From NCBI RefSeq assembly GCF_900764565.1, contig NZ_CAAFOM010000098.1, positions 1-10,834 on the forward strand: DNA of 10,834 bases, in the 5' to 3' direction. The notes under the pieces are model-generated. The model worked only from the letters and a program-made list of their open reading frames with translations. It had not been told where the DNA came from and did not search any database. The translations under genes were made by a program, and so were the position numbers. Source of the stretch: an uncultured Catenibacterium sp. Lineage in GTDB: Bacteria; Bacillota_I; Bacilli_A; Erysipelotrichales; Coprobacillaceae. Positions 1 to 5,096 of this stretch are shown here, in pieces (positions within the stretch are counted from its first letter, which is position 1; the number at the start of each line of letters is the position of its first letter).

Positions 1-21
1 AGACGTGTGCTCTTCCGATCT
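1..21. other. Illumina TruSeq adapter remnant (not genomic)
   Basis: Bases 1-21 are identical to the last 21 bases of the TruSeq read-2 adapter, ending in the ligation T. This is an untrimmed sequencing artefact, so genomic sequence begins at base 22 and the left edge of the window is a contig end. The adapter base at position 21 completes an apparent TAA stop (21-23, minus strand) in the fumarase beta gene; that stop is chimeric and should not be annotated. Confidence 0.96.
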
Positions 22-182
22 TAAGGATCAAAAGGAAGTGGTTCATTGTTTTTTAATGCTTCTACAAAACGCTTATGTGCTGCATCACGTCCTGTATAAA
101 TAGTACCACTTAATAATACCTGATCACCAACGCGAAGTGATTCAACCTTTTCAATAGTAAGAGGTGTTTCTAATTTTATCAT
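22..182 (-). CDS. Class I fumarate hydratase / L-tartrate dehydratase, beta subunit (3'-truncated)
   Basis: Only the first 53 residues are present. They match the start of the beta (C-terminal-type) subunit of two-subunit class I Fe-S hydro-lyases: a Leu-rich beginning, 'LRVGDQVLLSG' near residues 16-26, then 'IYTGRDAAHKR' near 28-38, the conserved signature of this subunit. The full family length is about 180-200 residues, so roughly 70% is lost at the contig end. The start at 182 is chosen because AGGAGGT lies 6-7 nt upstream and because the ATG overlaps the stop of the alpha gene as ATGA, suggesting translational coupling. An upstream in-frame ATG at 260 lies inside the alpha gene and is not supported. 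With the alpha subunit the enzyme would interconvert fumarate and malate in the cytoplasm, or dehydrate L-tartrate. The stop at 21-23 includes an adapter base and is not real. Confidence 0.9.
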
Positions 183-1021
183 AATGTTACCTCCTGATGA
201 CGTGATACATGGCAGCAGATTGCCACTGCACAAGGTAATCCTGCAATATGAGTAGGACAAGTTTCTACATGTAAAGCAAGTGCTGTTGTCTTACCACCAA
301 ATCCTGCAGGACCAATACCAGTCGCATTCACCTTTTCCAACATTTCTTCTTCTAATGCACGATAACGAGGATCAGGATGATGTTCCTCTATCTTCTTGAT
401 CATTGCCTTCTTTGCAAGATAAGTAACATGATCAAATGTACCACCAATACCTACACCAATCACAATAGGAGGACATGGGTTAGGACCAGCATCTTCTACA
501 ACCTTTAAGATAAAGTCCTTAACACCTTCAATCCCATCACTTGGTTTCAACATCTTCACCTGACACATATTTTCACTGCCAAATCCCTTAGGCGCTACAG
601 TAATCTTAAGTTTATCACCTGGGACAATATCATAATGAATAATGGCTGGGGTATTGTCTTTTGTATTAATACGGTCAAAAACAGGATCATCTACAACACT
701 CTTTCTTAAGTATCCTTCAGTATATCCTTGTCTGACACCTTCATTGATTGCTTCTGTAAGGTTACCTTCTACATAGACTTCCTGACCTATTTCCACGAAG
801 ATGCAGGCCATTCCTGTATCCTGGCAGATAGGTTCCTGATTTTGAGATGCAATATCCGCATTCTCTTTTAATATTTCTAATGTATGTTTAGATACAGGAG
901 AATCTTCTGTAGAAATAGCGTCTAATAAACGGTTATAGACATCTGTAGGGAGATGACAAGCACCTTTAATACATAATTCTTTAATTGTTTCTGTAATTGT
1001 TTCTGATTTAATTGTTCTCAT
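179..1021 (-). CDS. Class I fumarate hydratase / L(+)-tartrate dehydratase, alpha subunit
   Basis: A complete 280-residue protein, the usual length for the alpha subunit of the oxygen-sensitive [4Fe-4S] hydro-lyases. The three cluster-ligand cysteines expected from the family are visible: C66 in 'PICQDTGM', C183 in 'NPCPPIVIGVGIGG' and C270 in 'AICCHVSRH'. The 'GPAGFGGKTTAL' segment near 237-248 is also typical. It acts in the cytoplasm with the beta subunit encoded immediately downstream (ATGA overlap at 179-182). The family contains both fumarases and tartrate dehydratases; sequence alone does not separate them here, so no gene symbol is given. It starts 8 nt after the RpiR-family gene, with its AGGTGA ribosome binding site overlapping that gene's TAG stop, so the three genes form one operon. 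C269 sits next to C270, and the last two dozen residues contain more Cys than usual. Confidence 0.93.
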   Translation of the reverse strand: MRTIKSETITETIKELCIKGACHLPTDVYNRLLDAISTEDSPVSKHTLEILKENADIASQNQEPICQDTGMACIFVEIGQEVYVEGNLTEAINEGVRQGYTEGYLRKSVVDDPVFDRINTKDNTPAIIHYDIVPGDKLKITVAPKGFGSENMCQVKMLKPSDGIEGVKDFILKVVEDAGPNPCPPIVIGVGIGGTFDHVTYLAKKAMIKKIEEHHPDPRYRALEEEMLEKVNATGIGPAGFGGKTTALALHVETCPTHIAGLPCAVAICCHVSRHQEVTL

Positions 1022-1029
1022 ATAATCAC

Positions 1030-1854
1030 CTATACCAATTTCTTCTTCATTGACTTAAGATCTGGACAAAACAAACTATAGTAACGTAAGCTCATGAGCT
1101 GTACTGCAGTTAATAAGGCATGCTTTGTTGTCTTGTTTTCAAGAGAACCACCGACTAATACTTTATATTCTACAGGAATACCTAGATTATCTTCACGAGT
1201 CGATGTGATCCATACAATATGACATTTAGATTTATGAAGATACTGTAAGACCTTATGTCCTACATGGCCAAAGTTACCATTCAATGAGATAACGATTGCC
1301 ACAGAATCTTCGGTCATCTGTTTTGCGCACTCTAATTGTCTTTCTGAATCCATATATGCGATAGTAAACTTCTCTAACATCAATAAATCTGTCTGTAGTA
1401 ATATTGCAGCACTCGTAGAGAACTGTGTTCCAAAGAAAGCCACTTCTTCATGATCATGAATCAAATGAAGCACTTCATCGAGTATCTTCCAATCAAGTAC
1501 CTTTGAAATCTGTGCTGTAGATTCAATAATCTGCTGGGCAAATTCTTCTGTAGCCTTTTCTGGTGATTGTGCCATACATTCCAAATCAATATTGATCAAA
1601 TTATTGAATTTCTTATTATTAGAATGAAAACTATTGCATTCCTGTTTCAAATGCGCAAAGTTTTCATACCCTAACGCACGACAGAAACGTGAAATGGTTG
1701 CAGGAGATACAAAGCACTCTTCTGCAAGTTCACTAATACGCATATCGGGGATACGATAGAAATTATTAGCCATAAATAGAGCTATAAAATAGTTTGTATC
1801 TGTTTCACTAGCTGTGTCTAGATAGATCATTAGGCGATAAAATAAATTTTTCAT
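1030..1854 (-). CDS. MurR/RpiR-family transcriptional regulator (HTH plus SIS domain)
   Basis: A 274-residue protein with the RpiR architecture. The N-terminal helix-turn-helix spans about residues 38-62 ('ISELAEECFVSPATISRFCRALG'-like, with the typical Ser-Pro-ATI-Ser-Arg-Phe recognition helix). A C-terminal SIS-like domain spans about 125-260. Family members usually sense sugar phosphates through the SIS fold. Here the usual loops are altered: 'FFGTQFSTSAA' (140-150) stands where a Gly-x-Gly-x-Ser loop is expected, and 'VISLNGNFGHV' (188-198) where 'ISxSGxT' is expected. The ligand may therefore not be an ordinary sugar phosphate. The start has AAGGAGAG about 7 nt upstream. It is the first gene of an operon with fumarase alpha and beta, 8 nt apart, so it most likely controls that operon and itself. 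A perfect inverted repeat lies about 90 bp upstream. Confidence 0.9.
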   Translation of the reverse strand: MKNLFYRLMIYLDTASETDTNYFIALFMANNFYRIPDMRISELAEECFVSPATISRFCRALGYENFAHLKQECNSFHSNNKKFNNLINIDLECMAQSPEKATEEFAQQIIESTAQISKVLDWKILDEVLHLIHDHEEVAFFGTQFSTSAAILLQTDLLMLEKFTIAYMDSERQLECAKQMTEDSVAIVISLNGNFGHVGHKVLQYLHKSKCHIVWITSTREDNLGIPVEYKVLVGGSLENKTTKHALLTAVQLMSLRYYSLFCPDLKSMKKKLV

Positions 1855-1886
1855 ATTTTCTCTCCTTCACGTTATTTATCTATATT

Positions 1887-1892
1887 ATTATA
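1887..1892 (-). promoter_or_regulatory. Candidate -10 box for the rpiR-fumarase operon
   Basis: On the minus strand this is an exact TATAAT, 32 nt before the regulator's ATG, in a very AT-rich stretch. No convincing -35 hexamer is found at 16-18 nt; the sequence there is only a T run. AT-rich DNA produces such hexamers by chance, so this is a weak call. Confidence 0.35.
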
Positions 1893-1941
1893 ATATATTT
1901 TCAGAATTAAAAAAAGAAAGACATATGTACTATTTCACATA

Positions 1942-1962
1942 AATATGAACTGTATTCATATT
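1942..1962. promoter_or_regulatory. Candidate operator: perfect 8-bp inverted repeat
   Basis: AATATGAA (1942-1949) and TTCATATT (1955-1962) are exact inverted copies separated by 5 bp (CTGTA). The element lies about 90 bp upstream of the RpiR-family start codon and upstream of the candidate -10. The spacing and symmetry suit a dimeric HTH regulator, and the adjacent gene encodes one. Binding by that protein is inference. A TTCAC motif recurs nearby (1934-1938, 1965-1969, 1999-2003) with no clear meaning. Confidence 0.45.
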
Positions 1963-2052
1963 ACGTTCACAATTCTCCGTTATATTGATATACGTAGTTC
2001 ACGGATACTCCCAAGTGACTACATAACTTCTCCCCCAAAAAGTTATTAAAAG

Positions 2053-2094
2053 AAAAATGGCAGGCTTCCCCATCATATACGGCCTGTCATTTTT
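2053..2094 (-). terminator. Rho-independent terminator of the HAD-dipeptidase operon
   Basis: Arms 2053-2065 and 2082-2094 pair over 13 bp with one G.U, including a GC-rich core, around a 16-nt loop. On the minus strand it begins just after the dipeptidase stop codon (2096-2098) and runs into a T-rich tail. The A/T symmetry at both ends means it could also work weakly on the plus strand, but no plus-strand gene needs it. Confidence 0.85.
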
Positions 2095-2095
2095 T

Positions 2096-3061
2096 CTATT
2101 TCAAGACTTCTCTATAAACGCGTAATACGTTTTTATAAAAGACTTTTTCTATTTCTTCAGTTGTTAGTCCTGCATCTTTAAGTGCCTTTTCTAATTGAGG
2201 TAAGTAAGATGCATTTTTCATTTCTAGATTTTGTGAAATACCATCAAAATCAGAACCTAAGCCAATACAGTCAATACCAGCTAAATCCTTGATATAAAGA
2301 ATATGTTTCACCATATCTTCAATACGTGACTTTTCTGCATTCTCACCTAAGAATCCTGCCGCATAGTTAAGACCCATGACACCACCACGATGTGCAAGCT
2401 TTAAGATCATATCATCACTCATATTACGGGCATGAGGACATACAGCACGTGCATTAGAATGAGATGCCACAAAAGGTTTCTTAACGATATCTAATACATC
2501 ATAGAAACATTTATCTGACATATGAGACACATCAATAATCATACCAAGATCTTCCATCTCTTTGATGTAAGCTTTTCCTGCATCAGTGAGACCATGAACA
2601 TCATCATATGTATGATAGCCATGTGTATCATCATTCATATCAAAATTAGGATATGTGAGTCCATTGATATGATTCCAGCTTAAGGCCACCATACGTACAC
2701 CTAAACGGTAATAGTTTCTTAAATAAGACAAATCTTCATGAATAACTGCCCCTTCTTCAATAGTAAGCAGTGCACTCATGACACCATTATGTGTATTCTC
2801 CATGATTTCATCATAAGTTGTGACTGGCTGGATCTTGTCTTTATTCTTTTTCATTTCCTGATAGAAATAATCAATGCATTTCATGACATGATCGACTGGA
2901 TCAGCTGTTTCTTTTAGTTCAGTAAAGATGGCAAAGTTCTGTAAGAGATAATCCCCTTCTTCCATCTTCTTTAAATCAATATTTAAGTTATTTTCACTTA
3001 ATGAGAGGTGATTCTTCTCCATCTCATAAAGTGTATCACAATGCATATCTACTACTTTCAT
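2096..3061 (-). CDS. Membrane dipeptidase-type metallopeptidase (peptidase family M19)
   Basis: A 321-residue protein with the full M19 (renal dipeptidase-like) zinc site: H7 and D9 in 'DMHCDT', the bridging Glu E103 in 'TIEEG', H180 in 'DVSHMS', H201 in 'SHSNARAV' and D271 in 'GLGSDFDG'. The 'ARN' Arg at 212, used for substrate binding in the family, is also present. The fold is a TIM barrel that hydrolyses dipeptides, often of broad or mixed stereochemistry. No signal peptide or membrane segment is seen, so the 'membrane' in the family name does not apply; the enzyme is probably cytoplasmic. It is the last gene of a three-gene operon, and its ATG shares one base with the stop of the preceding small gene (TAATG at 3059-3063), with GAGGTGA just upstream. 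A terminator follows directly. Confidence 0.94.
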   Translation of the reverse strand: MKVVDMHCDTLYEMEKNHLSLSENNLNIDLKKMEEGDYLLQNFAIFTELKETADPVDHVMKCIDYFYQEMKKNKDKIQPVTTYDEIMENTHNGVMSALLTIEEGAVIHEDLSYLRNYYRLGVRMVALSWNHINGLTYPNFDMNDDTHGYHTYDDVHGLTDAGKAYIKEMEDLGMIIDVSHMSDKCFYDVLDIVKKPFVASHSNARAVCPHARNMSDDMILKLAHRGGVMGLNYAAGFLGENAEKSRIEDMVKHILYIKDLAGIDCIGLGSDFDGISQNLEMKNASYLPQLEKALKDAGLTTEEIEKVFYKNVLRVYREVLK

Positions 3062-3309
3062 TACTTCACCTCAAATGGGATATCTAAAGTCTTATAGGCT
3101 TCTGTTTTATCCTGTGTTTCCTTAAGCCATGCAATGGCTTTTTTTAATTCTTCAGGGTCTTCTTCTACAATACCCCCTACTGCCACCTGGACAATATCAT
3201 AAATAGACTGCCATAAATCATCAAAACTGTGTGAGTCCTGATCAGCCATTTCACTATCTACATATACATCTAAATCTCTACCTGTTTCATATGCTTCTTT
3301 TAATGTCAT
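3061..3309 (-). CDS. Small acidic protein of unknown function
   Basis: An 82-residue protein I do not recognise. It is rich in Asp and Glu, has no signal peptide, no membrane helix and no cysteine, and is probably a soluble helical protein. The C-terminal half contains a likely helix with 'DPEELKKAIAWLKE' near residues 51-64. It is believable as a gene: AAAGGAG (3319-3325) lies 9 nt before the ATG, inside the end of the HAD gene; it sits 6 nt after the HAD stop; and its own TAA overlaps the dipeptidase ATG by one base. This coupled arrangement suggests production together with the dipeptidase, and possibly an accessory or partner role, but that is inference. The coding frame has no internal oddities. 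Confidence 0.82.
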   Translation of the reverse strand: MTLKEAYETGRDLDVYVDSEMADQDSHSFDDLWQSIYDIVQVAVGGIVEEDPEELKKAIAWLKETQDKTEAYKTLDIPFEVK

Positions 3310-3315
3310 TTTCCT

Positions 3316-4095
3316 CTACTCCTTTATATATTCAAAATGAATACAAGCCTTATAAATACCATCATCATCAATATCTGCAGTTACATAATCTGCTTCCGCT
3401 TTAGTCATTGCATCACCATTACCCATACAGATTGACGACGAGGCATGCTTCATCATTTCTATATCATTCTGTGAATCACCAAAACATACATAATGATCAC
3501 TGCCTAATACCTGTCCTAATTCCATAATACCTGTTGCTTTAGACACACCTGCAATGGCTACATCCGCAAAGCATGATAAGCCAGGTAATACAGAAATCCC
3601 TTCTAAATCTAAGAAAGGTTTATAGTCCCATCCTTTAGGACCATAGATAATCATCATATCGACAAGATCTGTCCCGTTATACTTTTCTACAGGACCTAGC
3701 TGATTTCCAAAATAACGCTGTGTCTCTAAGACATACTCATCTGGTTCCTTTGTGATAATACGATGTTCCTTCTTTAAAGTCACGGCAAGATTTAATTCAT
3801 CTGCCTTCGCAATTGTACGAACGACATCCTCATTCTTAAAATGATGGGCATTAATCACATTGCCTTTCCCATCCGTAATCAACTGACCGTTATTAAATAC
3901 AAAGCCATCCCAGTCCGCAATATCCTGTATACCAGTACGTAAGAAAGAGTCTCTTCCTCTTCCTGTTGAAACAACGATTGGATATCCTGCCTCCTTTAAT
4001 TTCTTAAGCGCAAGAATCGTTGAATCATATACTATATGTTCATCTGTTGTACCTCTTATAGTACCATCTACATCAAAACACATCATTGGTTTCAT
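3316..4095 (-). CDS. Cof-type HAD-superfamily hydrolase (sugar-phosphate phosphatase type)
   Basis: A 259-residue protein with all four HAD motifs: motif I 'FDVDGT' (nucleophile D8, acid/base D10), motif II 'VVSTGR' (T44), motif III Lys K186 in 'SKATGI', and motif IV 'FGDSQNDIEMM' (D207, N210, D211). The length and the cap region (about 80-180) inserted between motifs II and III fit the Cof/IIB subfamily, which dephosphorylates sugar phosphates and related metabolites in the cytoplasm. The exact substrate cannot be read from sequence. AAGGAG (4104-4109) lies 8 nt before the ATG, deciding for M1 over M4. It is the first gene of the operon with the small acidic protein and the dipeptidase. A TATAAT at 4116-4121 lies 21 nt before the start, but the -35 position falls in the preceding terminator, so read-through from the HPr-like gene is also possible. 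Confidence 0.92.
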   Translation of the reverse strand: MKPMMCFDVDGTIRGTTDEHIVYDSTILALKKLKEAGYPIVVSTGRGRDSFLRTGIQDIADWDGFVFNNGQLITDGKGNVINAHHFKNEDVVRTIAKADELNLAVTLKKEHRIITKEPDEYVLETQRYFGNQLGPVEKYNGTDLVDMMIIYGPKGWDYKPFLDLEGISVLPGLSCFADVAIAGVSKATGIMELGQVLGSDHYVCFGDSQNDIEMMKHASSSICMGNGDAMTKAEADYVTADIDDDGIYKACIHFEYIKE

Positions 4096-4124
4096 ACCAT
4101 CAACTCCTTACGCCTATTATACAT

Positions 4125-4156
4125 AAAAAAGAAAAAGAATGCATCATGCATTCTTT
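4125..4156 (-). terminator. Terminator of the HPr-like gene
   Basis: Arms 4134-4143 and 4147-4156 are perfect 10-bp inverted copies (AAAGAATGCA / TGCATTCTTT). On the minus strand the stem is followed by TTTTTCTTTTTTA. The first arm contains most of the gene's TAA stop codon (4155-4157), so the hairpin begins within the last codon. Confidence 0.85.
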
Positions 4157-4424
4157 ATCCGATAATACCTAATTCTTTCATTTTTTCATGTACTGCTTCA
4201 ATACCGTTTTCTTCATCTTCTCCATCGGCAGTAATCACAATCTTTGCCTTAGTTGGAATACCTAATGAAAGAACACCCATCATCGATTTAAGATTCACAG
4301 TCTTACCTGAATAAGTTAAGGTAAAGTCACTGTTGAAAGTCTTTGCGACTTCGATAAGATCCATTGCAGGTGTCGCATATAAACCTACTGGATCTGTTAC
4401 GATACATGCTAAAGTTTTTGCCAT
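4155..4424 (-). CDS. HPr-like protein lacking the phosphocarrier histidine (Crh-like)
   Basis: An 89-residue protein aligned along its whole length with HPr, the PTS phosphocarrier. The active loop is normally 'GxHARPA', with His15 phosphorylated by enzyme I and Arg17 stabilising it. Here it reads 'GLYATPA': Tyr16 and Thr18 occupy those positions (numbering is shifted by one). The regulatory site is intact: S47 in 'VNLKSMMGVLSLGI' corresponds to Ser46, the target of HPr kinase in Firmicutes. Bacillus Crh has the same logic (Gln in place of His15, Ser46 kept) and acts with CcpA in catabolite repression rather than in sugar transport. By analogy this protein should not carry phosphate to PTS sugars and may be a regulator; that is inference. 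The gene is monocistronic with its own -10, an AAAGGGG ribosome binding site and a terminator. It is not next to a ptsI gene. Confidence 0.9.
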   Translation of the reverse strand: MAKTLACIVTDPVGLYATPAMDLIEVAKTFNSDFTLTYSGKTVNLKSMMGVLSLGIPTKAKIVITADGEDEENGIEAVHEKMKELGIIG

Positions 4425-4432
4425 AAATTGTA

Positions 4433-4471
4433 ACCCCTTTCATAACTCTATTATACCACATCCAAAGGGGT
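4433..4471. repeat. Inverted repeat flanking the HPr-like gene's -10 box
   Basis: ACCCCTTT (4433-4440) and AAAGGGGT (4464-4471) are exact 8-bp inverted copies about 23 bp apart, one on each side of the -10. The downstream arm also contains the ribosome binding site. As the upstream arm should lie outside the transcript, any function would be as a DNA site and not an RNA hairpin. The match may be coincidence. Confidence 0.4.
4450..4458 (-). promoter_or_regulatory. Extended -10 promoter of the HPr-like gene
   Basis: The minus strand reads TGG-TATAAT, an exact -10 hexamer with the TGn extension, 25 nt before the ATG. The -35 region is poor (TTTAAT at 16 nt), as is common for extended -10 promoters. 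The predicted leader is about 18-20 nt. Confidence 0.6.
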
Positions 4472-4498
4472 ATTAAATAAATAAACATAAAATTAAAT

Positions 4499-4525
4499 AA
4501 AAAAACGAACAAATTAATGTTCGTT
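4499..4525 (-). terminator. Terminator of tRNA-Trp
   Basis: AACGAACA and TGTTCGTT (4504-4511 and 4518-4525) form an 8-bp stem with a 6-nt loop, followed on the minus strand by a T run (4499-4503). It starts 9 nt after the encoded CCA of the tRNA. Confidence 0.8.
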
Positions 4526-4534
4526 GTTTACAGA

Positions 4535-4608
4535 TGGCAGGGGCTACAGGAATCGAACCCGTATCAACGGTTTTGGAGACCGATGTTCTACCATTGGACC
4601 AAGCCCCT
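4535..4608 (-). tRNA. tRNA-Trp (anticodon CCA)
   Basis: 74 nt with an encoded GCCA 3' end. The acceptor stem AGGGGCT/AGCCCCT is perfect; the T arm has the usual TTCGATT loop; and the anticodon loop CTCCAAA gives CCA (4574-4576). Two stem positions are non-canonical: C12 opposite A23 in the D stem (GTCC/GAAC) and U27 opposite U43 at the top of the anticodon stem; G51.U63 is a wobble pair in the T stem. The gene has its own promoter candidate and terminator, so it is transcribed alone. Confidence 0.95.
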
Positions 4609-4626
4609 AAGTTAGACTGCTTGTTT

Positions 4627-4655
4627 ATATTACCATACCAATTTATAAAAAGCAA
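4627..4655 (-). promoter_or_regulatory. Promoter of tRNA-Trp
   Basis: On the minus strand TTGCTT (4650-4655) and TAATAT (4627-4632) are separated by exactly 17 nt, with TATGG before the -10 giving an extended -10 motif. Transcription would start near 4620, about 12 nt before the mature tRNA 5' end. Confidence 0.6.
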
Positions 4656-4704
4656 TAGTAAAATGCATAAGAAAATGATATTATTGTATAAGTGAGGTGA
4701 ACCT

Positions 4705-5058
4705 ATGTTTTTTAAACGTAAACAAGCAGTAGAAACACTTGATTTCAATCATGCTTATGAAGAATTCCAAAATAATATGAATATTATTCTACTATGTGTA
4801 GATGATGATTTAAAGTTTGATGTTAGACATCCCGTCGATGCACAATGTTATCCTGCAAGACTAATTGATCAGCACGCAAAAAGGGATCTTGATCCTACCG
4901 CAACCTATTATGTTTATGCCCTAGCAGCTGGTACTGCCCATGAAGGTGCAAGAAAATTAAGTAAAGCGGGATTTAAGGTCTATGATTTAGGATCATTAGT
5001 GGATTTTAGAGGACCTGAAGAAGGTAATTCTGTTAAACAGAAAAGACATCAACATTAA
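4705..5058 (+). CDS. Rhodanese-fold protein without the catalytic cysteine
   Basis: A 117-residue single-domain protein that resembles rhodaneses: a beta strand followed by 'DVRHP' (39-43), and near the C-terminus 'ARKLSKAGFKVYDLGSL' (82-98), like the strand-helix end of the domain. In active rhodaneses the strand 'YYVYC' opens a Cys-x-x-Gly-x-x loop that carries the persulfide. Here it reads 'YYVYALAAGTAHEG' (68-81), so the Cys position is Ala72. The only cysteines are C31 and C48, outside the loop. Sulfur transfer by the usual mechanism is therefore unlikely, and a binding or regulatory role is possible. The start at 4705 has GAGGTGA 5 nt upstream. It is transcribed away from tRNA-Trp, stands alone, and ends in a hairpin shared with the convergent glucosidase gene. 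The C-terminal tail is basic and His-rich. Confidence 0.78.
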   Translation: MFFKRKQAVETLDFNHAYEEFQNNMNIILLCVDDDLKFDVRHPVDAQCYPARLIDQHAKRDLDPTATYYVYALAAGTAHEGARKLSKAGFKVYDLGSLVDFRGPEEGNSVKQKRHQH

Positions 5059-5093
5059 AGAAGGACTATGAAATTTTCATAGCCCTTCTTTTT
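5057..5093. terminator. Hairpin terminator between convergent genes
   Basis: Arms 5057-5072 and 5076-5091 pair over 15 bp with a single A/C mismatch (5065/5083) and a 3-nt loop. On the plus strand it ends in a T run and begins at the stop codon of the rhodanese-fold gene. On the minus strand it follows the glucosidase stop (5097-5099) with a shorter T tail, so it may serve both. Confidence 0.85.
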
Positions 5094-5096
5094 GTA

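Noticed and set aside
183..260. Longer fumarase beta starting at 260
   Set aside because: It would lie inside the alpha gene; the AGGAGGT site and ATGA overlap fix the start at 182.
4036..4314. Plus-strand open frame of about 90 codons
   Set aside because: It is antisense to the HAD and HPr-like genes, has no ribosome binding site, and crosses the terminator hairpin; both minus-strand genes have clear family motifs.
4327..4748. Minus-strand open frames across the HPr-like promoter and tRNA-Trp
   Set aside because: They overlap a tRNA, two promoters and a terminator in another frame; the translations are not protein-like.
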